From NCBI GenBank assembly GCA_002419385.1, contig DIFZ01000008.1:1-36610 (forward strand): a stretch of 36,610 nt of DNA, written 5' to 3'. Origin of the DNA: Geobacter sp. UBA5735 (GTDB lineage Bacteria > Desulfobacterota > Desulfuromonadia > Geobacterales > Geobacteraceae). Shown here in pieces: positions 16,319-24,041 of the stretch (positions are counted from its first letter, which is position 1; each line of letters opens with the position of its first letter). Both the position numbers and the translations under genes were made by a program. The notes beneath the pieces were generated by a model. That model was not told the origin of the DNA and ran no database searches. It saw only the letters and a program-made list of their open reading frames with translations.

Positions 16319-17131
16319 ATGCAGTTTTCAGATTTCCATTATTTTTTTTGGGGTGTTTCCTTGTCAGCTTTGCTTTCATATCTGGGCAGGCCTGCCGTTT
16401 CGGTGCTGCGCGAAATGGGGCGGATGACCCTGTTTCTACTGTATGCCGTCTGGATGCTGTTCAGGGCTCCGGGCAAGCCGATCCACATCCTGAAACAGGT
16501 CAAGTTCATCGGAGCGAAATCCTTTTTCGTCATTTTTCTCACGGCTGCGTTCACCGGCATGGTACTCGGCCTCCAGGGATACTATACGCTGACGAAAACC
16601 GGCACCGAGGGCATGCTCGGTTCCGTCGTGGCGCTTTCGCTGATCCGTGAACTGGGGCCGGTCCTCGCTGCGCTCATGGTGACCGGCAGGGCCGGAAGTG
16701 CCATTACAGCTGAAATCGGCATCATGAGGATAACGGAGCAGATCGATGCACTCGAGACCATGGCGCTGGAACCTTTCAAGTATCTCATGTCCCCCAAGAT
16801 TCTGGCTGCGCTTGTTGCCTTGCCCCTTTTGTGCTCGATCTTCGATGTGGTGGGAATTGCCGGAGGATATCTCGTTGGGGTGAAGATGATGGGGGTGAAT
16901 CCGGGCGCTTATCTCAATGGAATGGAGAAGAGCGTCGAATGGAAGGATGTCTACTCCGGTCTCGTAAAGTCGTTCTCATTCGGTCTCATCATCTCTTGGG
17001 TCTGCTGCTACAAGGGGTTCTACACGACACGGGGCGCAGAGGGAGTTTCACGCTCTACCACTGATGCCGTCGTACTGTCGTCAATACTGATACTGATATG
17101 GGATTACTTCCTTACTTCAATTATGATGTGA
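16319..17131 (+). CDS. mlaE: MlaE-family ABC transporter permease
   Basis: A 270-residue inner-membrane permease of the MlaE/YrbE family, part of the MlaFED complex that passes lipids between the inner membrane and periplasmic carriers. Family signatures are FTGMVLGLQGYYTL, the ALSLIRELGPVLAALMVTGRAGSAITAEIG core (about residues 105-134) and EQIDALETMALEPFKYL, followed by C-terminal helices. No clear Shine-Dalgarno precedes the ATG at 16319, which lies directly after a hairpin. A shorter start cannot be excluded (ATG at 16415), but would remove the N-terminal amphipathic segment usual in MlaE. mlaF follows after 36 bases. Confidence 0.9.
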   Translation: MQFSDFHYFFWGVSLSALLSYLGRPAVSVLREMGRMTLFLLYAVWMLFRAPGKPIHILKQVKFIGAKSFFVIFLTAAFTGMVLGLQGYYTLTKTGTEGMLGSVVALSLIRELGPVLAALMVTGRAGSAITAEIGIMRITEQIDALETMALEPFKYLMSPKILAALVALPLLCSIFDVVGIAGGYLVGVKMMGVNPGAYLNGMEKSVEWKDVYSGLVKSFSFGLIISWVCCYKGFYTTRGAEGVSRSTTDAVVLSSILILIWDYFLTSIMM

Positions 17132-17167
17132 TCCACGGATGGTTGACCGTGGTGGAGATGCACCGGA

Positions 17168-17914
17168 ATGATTGAACTGATCCGCCTGAAGAAATCTTTT
17201 GGAAAACAGCTGGTGCTGAATGATCTGAACCTGAAAATTCCGGCAGGGAAGATCACGGCCGTAATCGGTCCCAGCGGTGAGGGGAAGAGCGTTCTCCTCA
17301 AACACATGATCGGCCTGTTGAAGCCTGACAACGGCAAGGTTCTCGTGGATGGCGAGGACATAACCTGGATGGGCCGGCGGCAGCTCAACCGGATACGGGA
17401 ACGGTTCGGCATGCTCTTCCAGGGGGTTGCGCTCTTCGATTCAATGACCGTGTTTGAAAATGTGGCTTTCCCCCTGGAGGAAAAGACGCGTCTGTCCCGG
17501 GATGAGATCCGTGAGCGGGTGCACGATGCGCTTGAGCATGTGGGCCTCAAGAATGTTGATGACAAGTATCCCGACCAGCTGTCCGGCGGGATGAAGAAGC
17601 GGGTCGGCCTGGCCCGGGCGCTGTTGCTCAAACCCGACATCATTCTCTTTGATGAGCCAACCACCGGCCTTGATCCGATCATTTGCAATGCCATGCACCG
17701 GCTTATCAAGGAAACCCAGGAACGTTTCGGCTTTACGGCGGTAATCGTGACCCATGAAGTCCCGTCCATTTTCGAAATCTGTGATTATGTCGCCATGCTG
17801 TACCAGGGCAGAATCCAGATGAGAGGTACGCCGGCAGAAATACGGGAGACCGAGGATCCGGTGCTGCGCCAGTTCATAACCGGAGATCTCGAGGGACCGT
17901 TGCAGTTTGTCTGA
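17168..17914 (+). CDS. mlaF: MlaF-family ABC transporter ATPase
   Basis: The 248-residue ATPase energises MlaE. Motifs are Walker A GPSGEGKS (34-41), Q-loop Gln85, signature LSGGMKKRVGLAR (138-150), Walker B IILFDEP (158-164), D-loop TTGLDP and switch His196. The MKKR form of the signature is characteristic of the MlaF/Mkl group. GGAG lies about 11 bases upstream of the ATG. No STAS-domain MlaB gene, which often follows or is nearby in Mla operons, is present in this operon. Confidence 0.93.
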   Translation: MIELIRLKKSFGKQLVLNDLNLKIPAGKITAVIGPSGEGKSVLLKHMIGLLKPDNGKVLVDGEDITWMGRRQLNRIRERFGMLFQGVALFDSMTVFENVAFPLEEKTRLSRDEIRERVHDALEHVGLKNVDDKYPDQLSGGMKKRVGLARALLLKPDIILFDEPTTGLDPIICNAMHRLIKETQERFGFTAVIVTHEVPSIFEICDYVAMLYQGRIQMRGTPAEIRETEDPVLRQFITGDLEGPLQFV

Positions 17915-17957
17915 ATTGGTGGATGCGGAAAAATATAATGTCTGTTGCGGGTGAACA

Positions 17958-18413
17958 ATGAAAAAGAGTGCCAATCTGGAAACGATTGTCGGAGTGTTCG
18001 TGTTGGTGGGTATACTGTGCCTGTCTTATCTTTCCATCAAGTTGGGCAAGATGGAGATTGTCGGAGGTGATTCCTACCGGGTTTACGCCAACTTCGATTC
18101 CATCTCCGGCTTGAAAACCGGTGCGTCGGTGGAGATTGCCGGCGTCGAGGTCGGGAGGGTGGACCGGATCAATCTGGATGAAAAAGCCGGTTTTACCGCC
18201 AGGGTGGCACTGAAAGTCAATTCGGGCATACAACTGCAGGATGATGTGATCGCATCGATTCGCACCAGGGGAATCATCGGTGACAAGTACATCATGTTGA
18301 AACCGGGCGGTTCTGACGTGATCCTGAAGGATGGCGACCGGATCCGTGAAACCGAATCCGCCATAGATTTCGAGAGCCTGATCAGCAAGTTCATCCATGG
18401 CAAGGTTGACTGA
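17958..18413 (+). CDS. mlaD: MlaD-family MCE-domain protein
   Basis: A 151-residue protein with one N-terminal transmembrane helix (residues about 9-29, ETIVGVFVLVGILCLSYLSI) and one periplasmic MCE domain (about 38-117) containing GLKTGASVEIAGVEVGRV and RTRGIIGDKYIML. MlaD forms a hexameric ring on MlaFE that holds a lipid path into the periplasm. Length is close to the single-MCE family norm of 150-180. It starts 43 bases after mlaF and ends 16 bases before the TolC-like gene. Confidence 0.93.
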   Translation: MKKSANLETIVGVFVLVGILCLSYLSIKLGKMEIVGGDSYRVYANFDSISGLKTGASVEIAGVEVGRVDRINLDEKAGFTARVALKVNSGIQLQDDVIASIRTRGIIGDKYIMLKPGGSDVILKDGDRIRETESAIDFESLISKFIHGKVD

Positions 18414-18429
18414 GAGGGAGGAAAGGGAG

Positions 18430-19800
18430 ATGAAGCTGCCAATGCGTTCAATGCTCATGTTGTTTTGTCTTGTTATGTGTGCTGTGAATCCGGCCTCTGG
18501 AGAAGAAGGGAAACCCGGAAAGCTGGTGCTGGGTCTTGATGAATGTATTCGCCGGGCCTTGACTGCTGCCCCTGAACTGGGTGAGGCCCGGGCAGATATC
18601 GAGCTTGCCGAGGCGAAACTGGAAGAGGCCAAGGCACACCGTTTCCCGCAGATCGAGATCTTGGGGCTGTTCGGGCCCGTTTCCCAGGCAGAGGGCAACC
18701 AGGTTTATTCCGAGGACCGCATCGACCACCTGCATGGCCTGACGGTATTCACACGGGGTGATGCCACGCTCGTCCAGCCCATTTACACATTCGGCAAGAT
18801 CAGCGAGCGGATGAAGGCGGCGACGCACGGCATAGCGGTTGACAAGGCCAAAAAGCAACAGCAGGAAAATGAGATAGCCCTCAAGGTGAAGGAGTACTAC
18901 TACGGCCTCCTGCTTGCGCGGGAAATGAAAGAGCTGGTAACCGAGGTCGGTGAGACGCTGGACAAGGCCCGGGAAAAGGCCAGGACCCTGCTGGACAAGG
19001 GTTCGCCCAACGTTGAGGCCCTTGATATCTACAAGCTGGATGCCTTTTCCGGAGACGTCAGGAAATACACCGAGCAGGCGCGAAAGGGGGAATCTCTGGC
19101 ACTGGCGGCGCTCCGAGTCAAGACCGGCCTGCCCTCCGATGCGCCCCTGGATATCGCTTCCGACCGGCTGACTCCCGACGGAGCAGGAGCTGACGGGGAG
19201 CTGTCTGCCTATCTGGATGCGGCCATGTTCAAGCGTCCTGAATACAAACAGCTCAGGGAAGGGTTGCAGGCCCGCTCGGCCCTCGTCAAGGCGGTCAAGG
19301 CCGATTACTACCCCGACATCTTCCTGGGCGGATACCTTTCCGGGGCATACGCTCCCAAAAGGGACAAAGTGACCAACCCGTGGGTGCCGGACCAGTTCAA
19401 CCATACCTGGGGCGGCATTGCCCTGGGTTTGAAATGGAAGATCGATTTCGGCATTACCAGTGCCAAGGTAACGCAGGAGCAGGCGCAGTACAAACGGCTC
19501 ATTAGCACCAACGAATACGCCATGGCAAACATTCCCCTGCAGATCCGCAAGTCCTACCTGGAACTCCAGGAGTCGGAGAAGAGCATCGCCGCTACCAGGG
19601 ATGCTTACACAAATGCAAAAAAATGGGCGGTTGCCGCCATGGCCAATTTCGACATGGGCATCGGCCCTGCCAAGGAGATTTTCGACGCGCTGCAGAATTA
19701 TGCCAGGATGAGAGCCGACTATTTCCAGTCCATATACAACTACAATATGTCGCGTGCCAACCTTGCCTATGCCGTGGGCGAGGCGCCGCTCACAAAGTAG
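18430..19800 (+). CDS. TolC-family outer membrane factor
   Basis: The 456-residue exported protein begins with a signal peptide (KLPMRSMLMLFCLVMCAVNPASG) and then the TolC/OEP pattern: LDECIRRALTAAPEL at the start of the first long helix, alanine- and charge-rich coiled-coil helices (about 60-90 and 140-230), and a second repeat with FKRPEYKQLREGLQARSALVKAVKADYYPDI, the usual OEP duplicate. Aromatic strand segments (for example LGLFGPV, LGGYLSGAYAP) would form the outer-membrane barrel. The start at 18430 has AGGGAG and GGAGG immediately upstream; the frame opens at 18397 inside mlaD. Such trimeric channels usually serve efflux or secretion pumps. Its place inside an mla operon, between mlaD and mlaC, suggests a trans-envelope lipid route, which is inference. 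Confidence 0.9.
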   Translation: MKLPMRSMLMLFCLVMCAVNPASGEEGKPGKLVLGLDECIRRALTAAPELGEARADIELAEAKLEEAKAHRFPQIEILGLFGPVSQAEGNQVYSEDRIDHLHGLTVFTRGDATLVQPIYTFGKISERMKAATHGIAVDKAKKQQQENEIALKVKEYYYGLLLAREMKELVTEVGETLDKAREKARTLLDKGSPNVEALDIYKLDAFSGDVRKYTEQARKGESLALAALRVKTGLPSDAPLDIASDRLTPDGAGADGELSAYLDAAMFKRPEYKQLREGLQARSALVKAVKADYYPDIFLGGYLSGAYAPKRDKVTNPWVPDQFNHTWGGIALGLKWKIDFGITSAKVTQEQAQYKRLISTNEYAMANIPLQIRKSYLELQESEKSIAATRDAYTNAKKWAVAAMANFDMGIGPAKEIFDALQNYARMRADYFQSIYNYNMSRANLAYAVGEAPLTK

Positions 19801-19815
19801 AAAGGGGTCAGGAGG

Positions 19816-20424
19816 ATGAGAAAGTATTTTGTGGTGGTTCTCGCAATGGTTCTGGCCGGCGCAGTGTTGTCCGCTCAGGCCTTTGCGGGTGTGGTGACCG
19901 ATGATGTCAGGAAAACTGTCGATCAGGTAGTGTCCATTGTTTCAAGCCCTGATTTCAAAAAGTCGAAAAACGAAGCGAAAAAGCGCGTTGCCCTGAAAAG
20001 CGCCATCGGCAGGATTTTCAGTTATGGGGAAATGGCCAAACGATCACTGGGCGTTCACTGGAAAGCGAGGAGCAAGGCGGAGCAGAAAGAATTCGTCAGT
20101 CTTTTTTCCACGCTGCTTGAAAACTCTTATGCTGGCAAGATAGAGTCATACAATAACGAGAAGATAGTGTACACCGGTGAGAACATAAACGGCACCTATG
20201 CCGAGGTTAAATCCCGGGTCATTACTGCCAAGCGGGACGAGTACACGCTCGATTACCGGTTGATGCGGGAAGGAAACCGCTGGATGGTGTACGATGTGGT
20301 GATAGAGGGGGTGAGTCTGGTATCCAATTACCGGTCCCAGTTCAACAAGATCATCGTCAACCAGGGCTATGGCGAACTGGTGAAGAAGCTCCGCTCTAAG
20401 AGCGACGAGATAAAGGCGCCTTAG
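19816..20424 (+). CDS. mlaC: MlaC/HpnM-family periplasmic lipid-binding protein
   Basis: A 202-residue periplasmic carrier (Ttg2D/toluene-tolerance family). The signal peptide ends near AQAFA (residue 24). The mature part has the family pattern: IGRIFSYGEMAKRSLGVHWKARSKAEQKEFVSLFSTLLENSYAGKI, then EVKSRVI and DYRLMREGNRWMVYDVVIEGVSLVSNYRSQF. MlaC shuttles phospholipid between MlaFED and the outer membrane. The closely related HpnM is the hopanoid-operon version, and this gene could be called either; the mlaEFD neighbours favour MlaC. It follows the TolC-like gene by 15 bases. Confidence 0.92.
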   Translation: MRKYFVVVLAMVLAGAVLSAQAFAGVVTDDVRKTVDQVVSIVSSPDFKKSKNEAKKRVALKSAIGRIFSYGEMAKRSLGVHWKARSKAEQKEFVSLFSTLLENSYAGKIESYNNEKIVYTGENINGTYAEVKSRVITAKRDEYTLDYRLMREGNRWMVYDVVIEGVSLVSNYRSQFNKIIVNQGYGELVKKLRSKSDEIKAP

Positions 20425-20455
20425 TGCAGGCAAACCTCAACCTGATGGAGGTCAT

Positions 20456-20791
20456 ATGAAGAAGGTGCTGATCGTTGTGTCGCTGTTTGTCGTTGCCGGT
20501 TGTGCAACGGCCAAAAATTCCCCACCCCTGGTGGAAACTAATCATGATACTGTCAGGGGATGCAAGGAGGTTGCCAAGTTCCGCAGCGAGGCCGGCAAGA
20601 AGTATTGGGGCCCGCCACCGGTTCTCGGGAATTTCAAATACGAGTCTGCGGTCAAGGGGAAAGCACTGGGCGCTACCCACATCTATTGGATGCAGGGGGG
20701 GCCCGGCATGGACAGTGTACTCACGGGATGGGCGGTTGACTGCACCGGGGTTGAGCTCGACGACGTTCCCGGCGGGGAGTGGCAGGAATGA
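20456..20791 (+). CDS. Small lipoprotein, DUF4156-like
   Basis: A 111-residue protein starting with a lipoprotein signal (KKVLIVVSLFVVAGC, lipid Cys16). The mature part, with GCKEVAKFRSEAG, KGKALGATHIYWMQGG and a closing GWAVDC, resembles small DUF4156-type lipoproteins in which a Gly-Ala-(Asn/Thr) turn and a C-terminal Cys recur; this is a tentative match. GGAG is 6 bases before the ATG. It is the last gene of the hpnI-mla-tolC operon and is followed by a strong hairpin. It could be an outer-membrane anchor or accessory for the lipid shuttle. Confidence 0.75.
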   Translation: MKKVLIVVSLFVVAGCATAKNSPPLVETNHDTVRGCKEVAKFRSEAGKKYWGPPPVLGNFKYESAVKGKALGATHIYWMQGGPGMDSVLTGWAVDCTGVELDDVPGGEWQE

Positions 20792-20804
20792 TTCTCCGGC
20801 AGCC

Positions 20805-20838
20805 GGGTGAGGAAGGGCTCAGCGCCCTTGCCTCACCC
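20805..20838. terminator. Strong hairpin terminator between converging units
   Basis: GGGTGAGG (20805-20812) pairs with CCTCACCC (20831-20838), and AAGGGC (20813-20818) with GCCCTT (20824-20829), leaving one bulged G and a 5-base loop. It ends the mla operon and faces the end of mscL. There is no T-run, so termination may need Rho or the hairpin may only protect the 3' end. Confidence 0.6.
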
Positions 20839-20867
20839 GATTGCCGGGACAGATGGCCTATCGGTCG

Positions 20868-21302
20868 TCACCCGTTGAGTTCAGAAGTACAGTGCGGGCA
20901 GCGGACCGCAGCGGCGGGGATCACTGACAGGCAGAACCTGCATTCCTTGGTATCGGGAGCCGCCGGCTCCGACTCTCTCCGCATGCGGTTGATCTGGCGG
21001 ATCAGCAGGAATATGGCGAACGCCACGATGGTGAAGTCGAGAATCGTGTTGAAGAACAACCCGTAGTTGATTGTGGCCGCACCGGCTTTCTTCGCTTCCT
21101 CAAGGCTGGTGAAGTGGTTTCCCGACAGGTCGATGAACAGGTTCGTGAAGTTCACCTTTCCCAGCAGCAGACCTATCGGGGGCATGAGGATGTCGCTGAC
21201 GAACGATGTGACGATCTTGCCGAATGCTCCACCGATGACGATACCGATAGCCAGGTCGACCACGTTTCCCCGCATGACGAATTCCTTGAATTCCTTGAGC
21301 AT
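20868..21302 (-). CDS. mscL: Large-conductance mechanosensitive channel with C-terminal zinc ribbon
   Basis: A 144-residue channel that opens under membrane tension to relieve osmotic downshock. The N-terminal helix MLKEFKEFVMRGNVVDLAIG is canonical, followed by TM1 (GIVIGGAFGKIVTSFVSDI) with the LMPPIG turn, a periplasmic loop and TM2 (NTILDFTIVAFAIFLLIR). After TM2, instead of only the charged helical bundle, the tail ends with CRFCLSVIPAAAVRCPHCTSEL, two CxxC knuckles that look like a zinc ribbon. The start at 21302 has GGAGGAAAAGGA just upstream. It is convergent to the mla operon. Confidence 0.93.
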   Translation of the reverse strand: MLKEFKEFVMRGNVVDLAIGIVIGGAFGKIVTSFVSDILMPPIGLLLGKVNFTNLFIDLSGNHFTSLEEAKKAGAATINYGLFFNTILDFTIVAFAIFLLIRQINRMRRESEPAAPDTKECRFCLSVIPAAAVRCPHCTSELNG

Positions 21303-21468
21303 GTTCCTTTTCCTCCCCATGATAGGTGCCCGGAGGGTGACCGGGCTGCAATGATGTGTTCCGGCTGCTTTTGCAGGATGCAAACGTTAGCTGACTGTCA
21401 TTCTCGAAAATTACGTTATAGAAAGCCAAGGGGGCTGTCAACTGGTTTTTGGAGGCGTGTCAAAGAGC

Positions 21469-21497
21469 TTGACGGTTACGGGGCTTTTTTGTAATTG
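21469..21497 (+). promoter_or_regulatory. Possible promoter giving a leaderless mRNA
   Basis: TTGACG (21469-21474) and TAATTG (21492-21497) are spaced by 17 bases. The expected transcription start, about 7 bases further, coincides with the ATG at 21505 of the phosphatidyltransferase, which has no Shine-Dalgarno sequence. Confidence 0.4.
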
Positions 21498-21504
21498 TTT
21501 ACGT

Positions 21505-22104
21505 ATGATGACAACAGAACTTTGTACCATTCCGAATATTCTCAGCGGCTTCAGGCTGCTGTCGGTGCCTGTCCTCATGCTGCTGGCCCGTTCGGGATAC
21601 GAGTCCTGGTTTCTCGTGCTTTTTATGTTCGCGCTCCTTACAGACCTGGCTGACGGCTATCTGGCGCGACGACTGCGCCAGGAGTCGGAGTTGGGCGCCC
21701 GTCTGGACAGCTGGGGCGATTTCGCGGTCTACATGGCGACACCGCTGTGCGCCTGGTGGCTCTGGCCCGAGCTGGTTGCGCGGGAGTTGCCGTACGTGCT
21801 GGCCGTGATCGCCAGTTTCACGCTCCCGGTGGCAGTCGGCTTCTTGAAATACCGTTGCCTCACGAGTTACCACACCTGGGGAGCAAAGCTGTCGGCTGTC
21901 ATTATGGGGGTGAGTACCGTTCTTCTTTTTTCCGGGAACACTCCCGTGCCGTTCCGTATTTCGACCGGGATCCTGATGCTTGCCCAGCTCGAGGAGATCG
22001 CCATATCGATCATCCTGCCTGAGCCCCTTTCCAACGTGCCGACCCTATGGCATGCAGTGCGCCTTGCAAAAGCGGGAAAAGGCAAAAGATCGCTGGACTG
22101 TTGA
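21505..22104 (+). CDS. CDP-alcohol phosphatidyltransferase family membrane protein
   Basis: This 199-residue protein transfers a phosphatidyl group from a CDP-linked donor to an alcohol in phospholipid synthesis. The full family motif D-2X-DG-2X-AR-8X-G-3X-D-3X-D is present, running from TDLADGYLARR to GARLDSWGDF (residues about 47-72). It is flanked by several hydrophobic helices, and the opening CTIPNILSGFRLLSVPVLML is usual for PgsA-like members. Which alcohol is used cannot be told. The start at 21505 fits the family N-terminus; a GTG at 21457 directly after GGAGG would add 16 residues but its spacing is too short. Confidence 0.88.
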   Translation: MMTTELCTIPNILSGFRLLSVPVLMLLARSGYESWFLVLFMFALLTDLADGYLARRLRQESELGARLDSWGDFAVYMATPLCAWWLWPELVARELPYVLAVIASFTLPVAVGFLKYRCLTSYHTWGAKLSAVIMGVSTVLLFSGNTPVPFRISTGILMLAQLEEIAISIILPEPLSNVPTLWHAVRLAKAGKGKRSLDC

Positions 22105-22186
22105 AAGGTTTGTTGTCCCCGATTTGGGACGGTGGCCTGTCATTGCGTGCCGGCGGTCTCCACGAAACAGAAAAGGATGAAGGACC

Positions 22187-22822
22187 ATGACTGATGAATC
22201 TGATGACCGCAAGCGGTCGCATCTCCGGCTGGTGGTGAACAATCCTGACAAGCGGAGCCCCCGTCCTGTTGCGGGAGAGGGCGATTACCTGCCGTTGGAT
22301 GAGCTCGTTGCCTGCAAGGAAAAAATCCGCCCCCTCTATTACCGGGATATGGAGTGCTCAGTCATGAAAGCCTGCCTGGCCGTGGAGCGGTTCCTGAACC
22401 GTCGCGGATGGGCCTATGGGCTTGATCCTCACCACGGGAAGCCCATTGTCGTTCCCGCTGTTTTTGTCAGCCCCGAGGCAACCCTGCATTCAGCCGATTC
22501 GAGAGACGAAGTGCTGCTGTTCGTCTCTGATGATACGACGGGAAGTGGCCTGTGTCTCTCTCTGGAAATGATTCTGCCGTTCTACAGCGAGGATGAGTCG
22601 GTGATGGAGGAGGCTCTGCTCTATTCTCCCGTTTTTCAGTACGGGACGCTTTTTCTCGAGGATAATCGCCAGGACGGGTATCTTGACCTTATCTACCGGC
22701 TTGGTTTTCCCCTGTATCCGCCTGCACTGACAGGCAGAATCCTTGACAGGTTGTTTGCCATTGCTGATCGTGAGGTTGGCGATGCATTGCGGGGGCTCGC
22801 TGAGTACCCTGAGCCGGAATAG
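22187..22822 (+). CDS. Hypothetical cytoplasmic protein
   Basis: I do not recognise this 211-residue acidic protein. It has no signal peptide, membrane helix or catalytic motif that I can name. The N-terminal 30 residues are polar and probably disordered; residues 35-205 are a mix of helices and strands (LLFVSDDTTGSGLCLSLEMILPFYSEDE, then two-fold hydrophobic segments YLDLIYRLGFPLYPPALTGRI). AGGA lies upstream of the ATG at a suitable distance. It sits 82 bases after the phosphatidyltransferase on the same strand and is convergent with the PilZ gene. Confidence 0.75.
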   Translation: MTDESDDRKRSHLRLVVNNPDKRSPRPVAGEGDYLPLDELVACKEKIRPLYYRDMECSVMKACLAVERFLNRRGWAYGLDPHHGKPIVVPAVFVSPEATLHSADSRDEVLLFVSDDTTGSGLCLSLEMILPFYSEDESVMEEALLYSPVFQYGTLFLEDNRQDGYLDLIYRLGFPLYPPALTGRILDRLFAIADREVGDALRGLAEYPEPE

Positions 22823-22870
22823 ACCGGGATGCGGCATGTCCCCCCGTACTCTTTCTCGTTCCGGTGCTCA

Positions 22871-23206
22871 TCACGACTGTGCCTGCCGGAGGAAGTGCCT
22901 GAATTCTTCTTCACCTGATGTGAAGAGGAGGATTTTTATTCCCATGCCAGCCTTTCTTACCAGATGTATCATGGTCGGCGGGACTTTCTTCGACCAGCGG
23001 ACGCTACCCGTGAGACAGACCTTCTTTCCATCCGGAAGGGAAAGTTCGATCACTATTCTGCTTCCCACCGGGCATATGTTGGTTGTCTTGATGAACATGC
23101 CGCGGTCGTTAACATCTTCGGTAAAGGCGATCCGCGTCAGATTGTCTGTGCCGAACCTCAATGAAAGTCGCCTGCGAAGTCTTTTGAAGCCCCTCTTTTC
23201 AGCCAT
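22871..23206 (-). CDS. PilZ-domain protein
   Basis: A 111-residue single-domain protein with the PilZ c-di-GMP-binding signature. An arginine cluster FKRLRRRLSLRFG (residues about 7-19; canonical RxxxR) is followed by TEDVNDRGMFIKT (29-41), which matches (D/N)xSxxG except that Ser is Asn. Later strands SRIVIELSLPDGKKVCLTGSV and GMGIKIL complete the barrel. AGGAG is 8 bases before the ATG at 23206. PilZ proteins relay c-di-GMP to motility, polysaccharide or transcription targets; the HD-GYP phosphodiesterase nearby would break down the same messenger. Confidence 0.88.
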   Translation of the reverse strand: MAEKRGFKRLRRRLSLRFGTDNLTRIAFTEDVNDRGMFIKTTNICPVGSRIVIELSLPDGKKVCLTGSVRWSKKVPPTMIHLVRKAGMGIKILLFTSGEEEFRHFLRQAQS

Positions 23207-23585
23207 ATTCCAGTCTCCTGCTGGTTCCGTCACGGAAGTCGGCTTTGCGCCTGTTCTCCGTGATTTTTGTAGTAGTGTTGACAGCTGGGCGCAGAGATTA
23301 GCATATTATTATAAAAATGTTAATAATTAATATGCTGTTGTGCTAAGCTGTGCCTATCGTCTGCCGGATGACGTACCGATCTGCGGAGCAGAGAAATCTC
23401 CCCGCAATTACCGGCGACAGGAGAGCTTTGGCAATTTTTTTTCAAGAAATGTGTGCTGTCTGACGAAACGGTAGTAAAGCAGATTGTTGAAATACGTCAT
23501 GGATCAGGCCGGATCCGGGAATGCCCCGATCAGCCTGGGGTGAACAGCCTGTCCGACGACTGGGAAAAAGGAGCTCCCGTCTGCT
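23207..23585. other. Intergenic region with AT-rich palindrome
   Basis: This divergent gap between the PilZ and Hpt genes holds no credible gene. TTGACA occurs at 23278-23283 on the plus strand. An AT-rich imperfect palindrome spans 23301-23335 (outer arms GCATATTA and TAATATGC), and TATAAT lies inside it on the minus strand. It could be an operator for one or both divergent promoters. From 23340 to 23585 nothing further stands out except AAGGAG before the Hpt start. Confidence 0.45.
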
Positions 23586-23972
23586 ATGAACGATCAAGAT
23601 CTGTACGCTGGAGCATTGTCAGAATCCCCTGTGGTGACCGTGGAGCGGGTAATTTTCGACAGGACCGCACTGCTCGACCGCATCGGTGGCCAGGCTGCAC
23701 TGTTGCCCCGATTGCTCGCACTGTTCGTTTCGACCGTGGACGATACTTTGGCCTGTCTGGAAAGAAGTGCTGCTGCTGCGGACGCCGTTGAGGCAAGGAA
23801 ACTGACTCATACTCTGAAAGGGGTCGCGGCGAACATCGGCGCTGACAGGATGCATGCGGTTATCCTGGAACTTGAGACATTTGCGAGAAAGGGAGAAGTG
23901 GCGTCGATCGTGAGCGGACTGGAGCGGCTTCGGGGAGAATATGAGCTGTTCAAGAGTGTTGCTCATGAGTGA
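23586..23972 (+). CDS. Hpt (histidine phosphotransfer) domain protein
   Basis: A 128-residue four-helix phosphotransfer module. The phosphorylated histidine is His75 in ARKLTHTLKGVAANIGAD, a textbook Hpt helix, followed by helices with MHAVILELETFARKGE. No kinase or receiver is attached, so it must act between partner proteins. The HD-GYP response regulator starts about 70 bases downstream and is the obvious acceptor. The Shine-Dalgarno AAGGAG is 12-13 bases from the ATG. Confidence 0.9.
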   Translation: MNDQDLYAGALSESPVVTVERVIFDRTALLDRIGGQAALLPRLLALFVSTVDDTLACLERSAAAADAVEARKLTHTLKGVAANIGADRMHAVILELETFARKGEVASIVSGLERLRGEYELFKSVAHE

Positions 23973-24041
23973 TATCCGGTGGGACGGTCCGGAAAGCTGT
24001 TGTTTTGTCACGAAACGCCAAGACTCGATGGCAATTGCACC

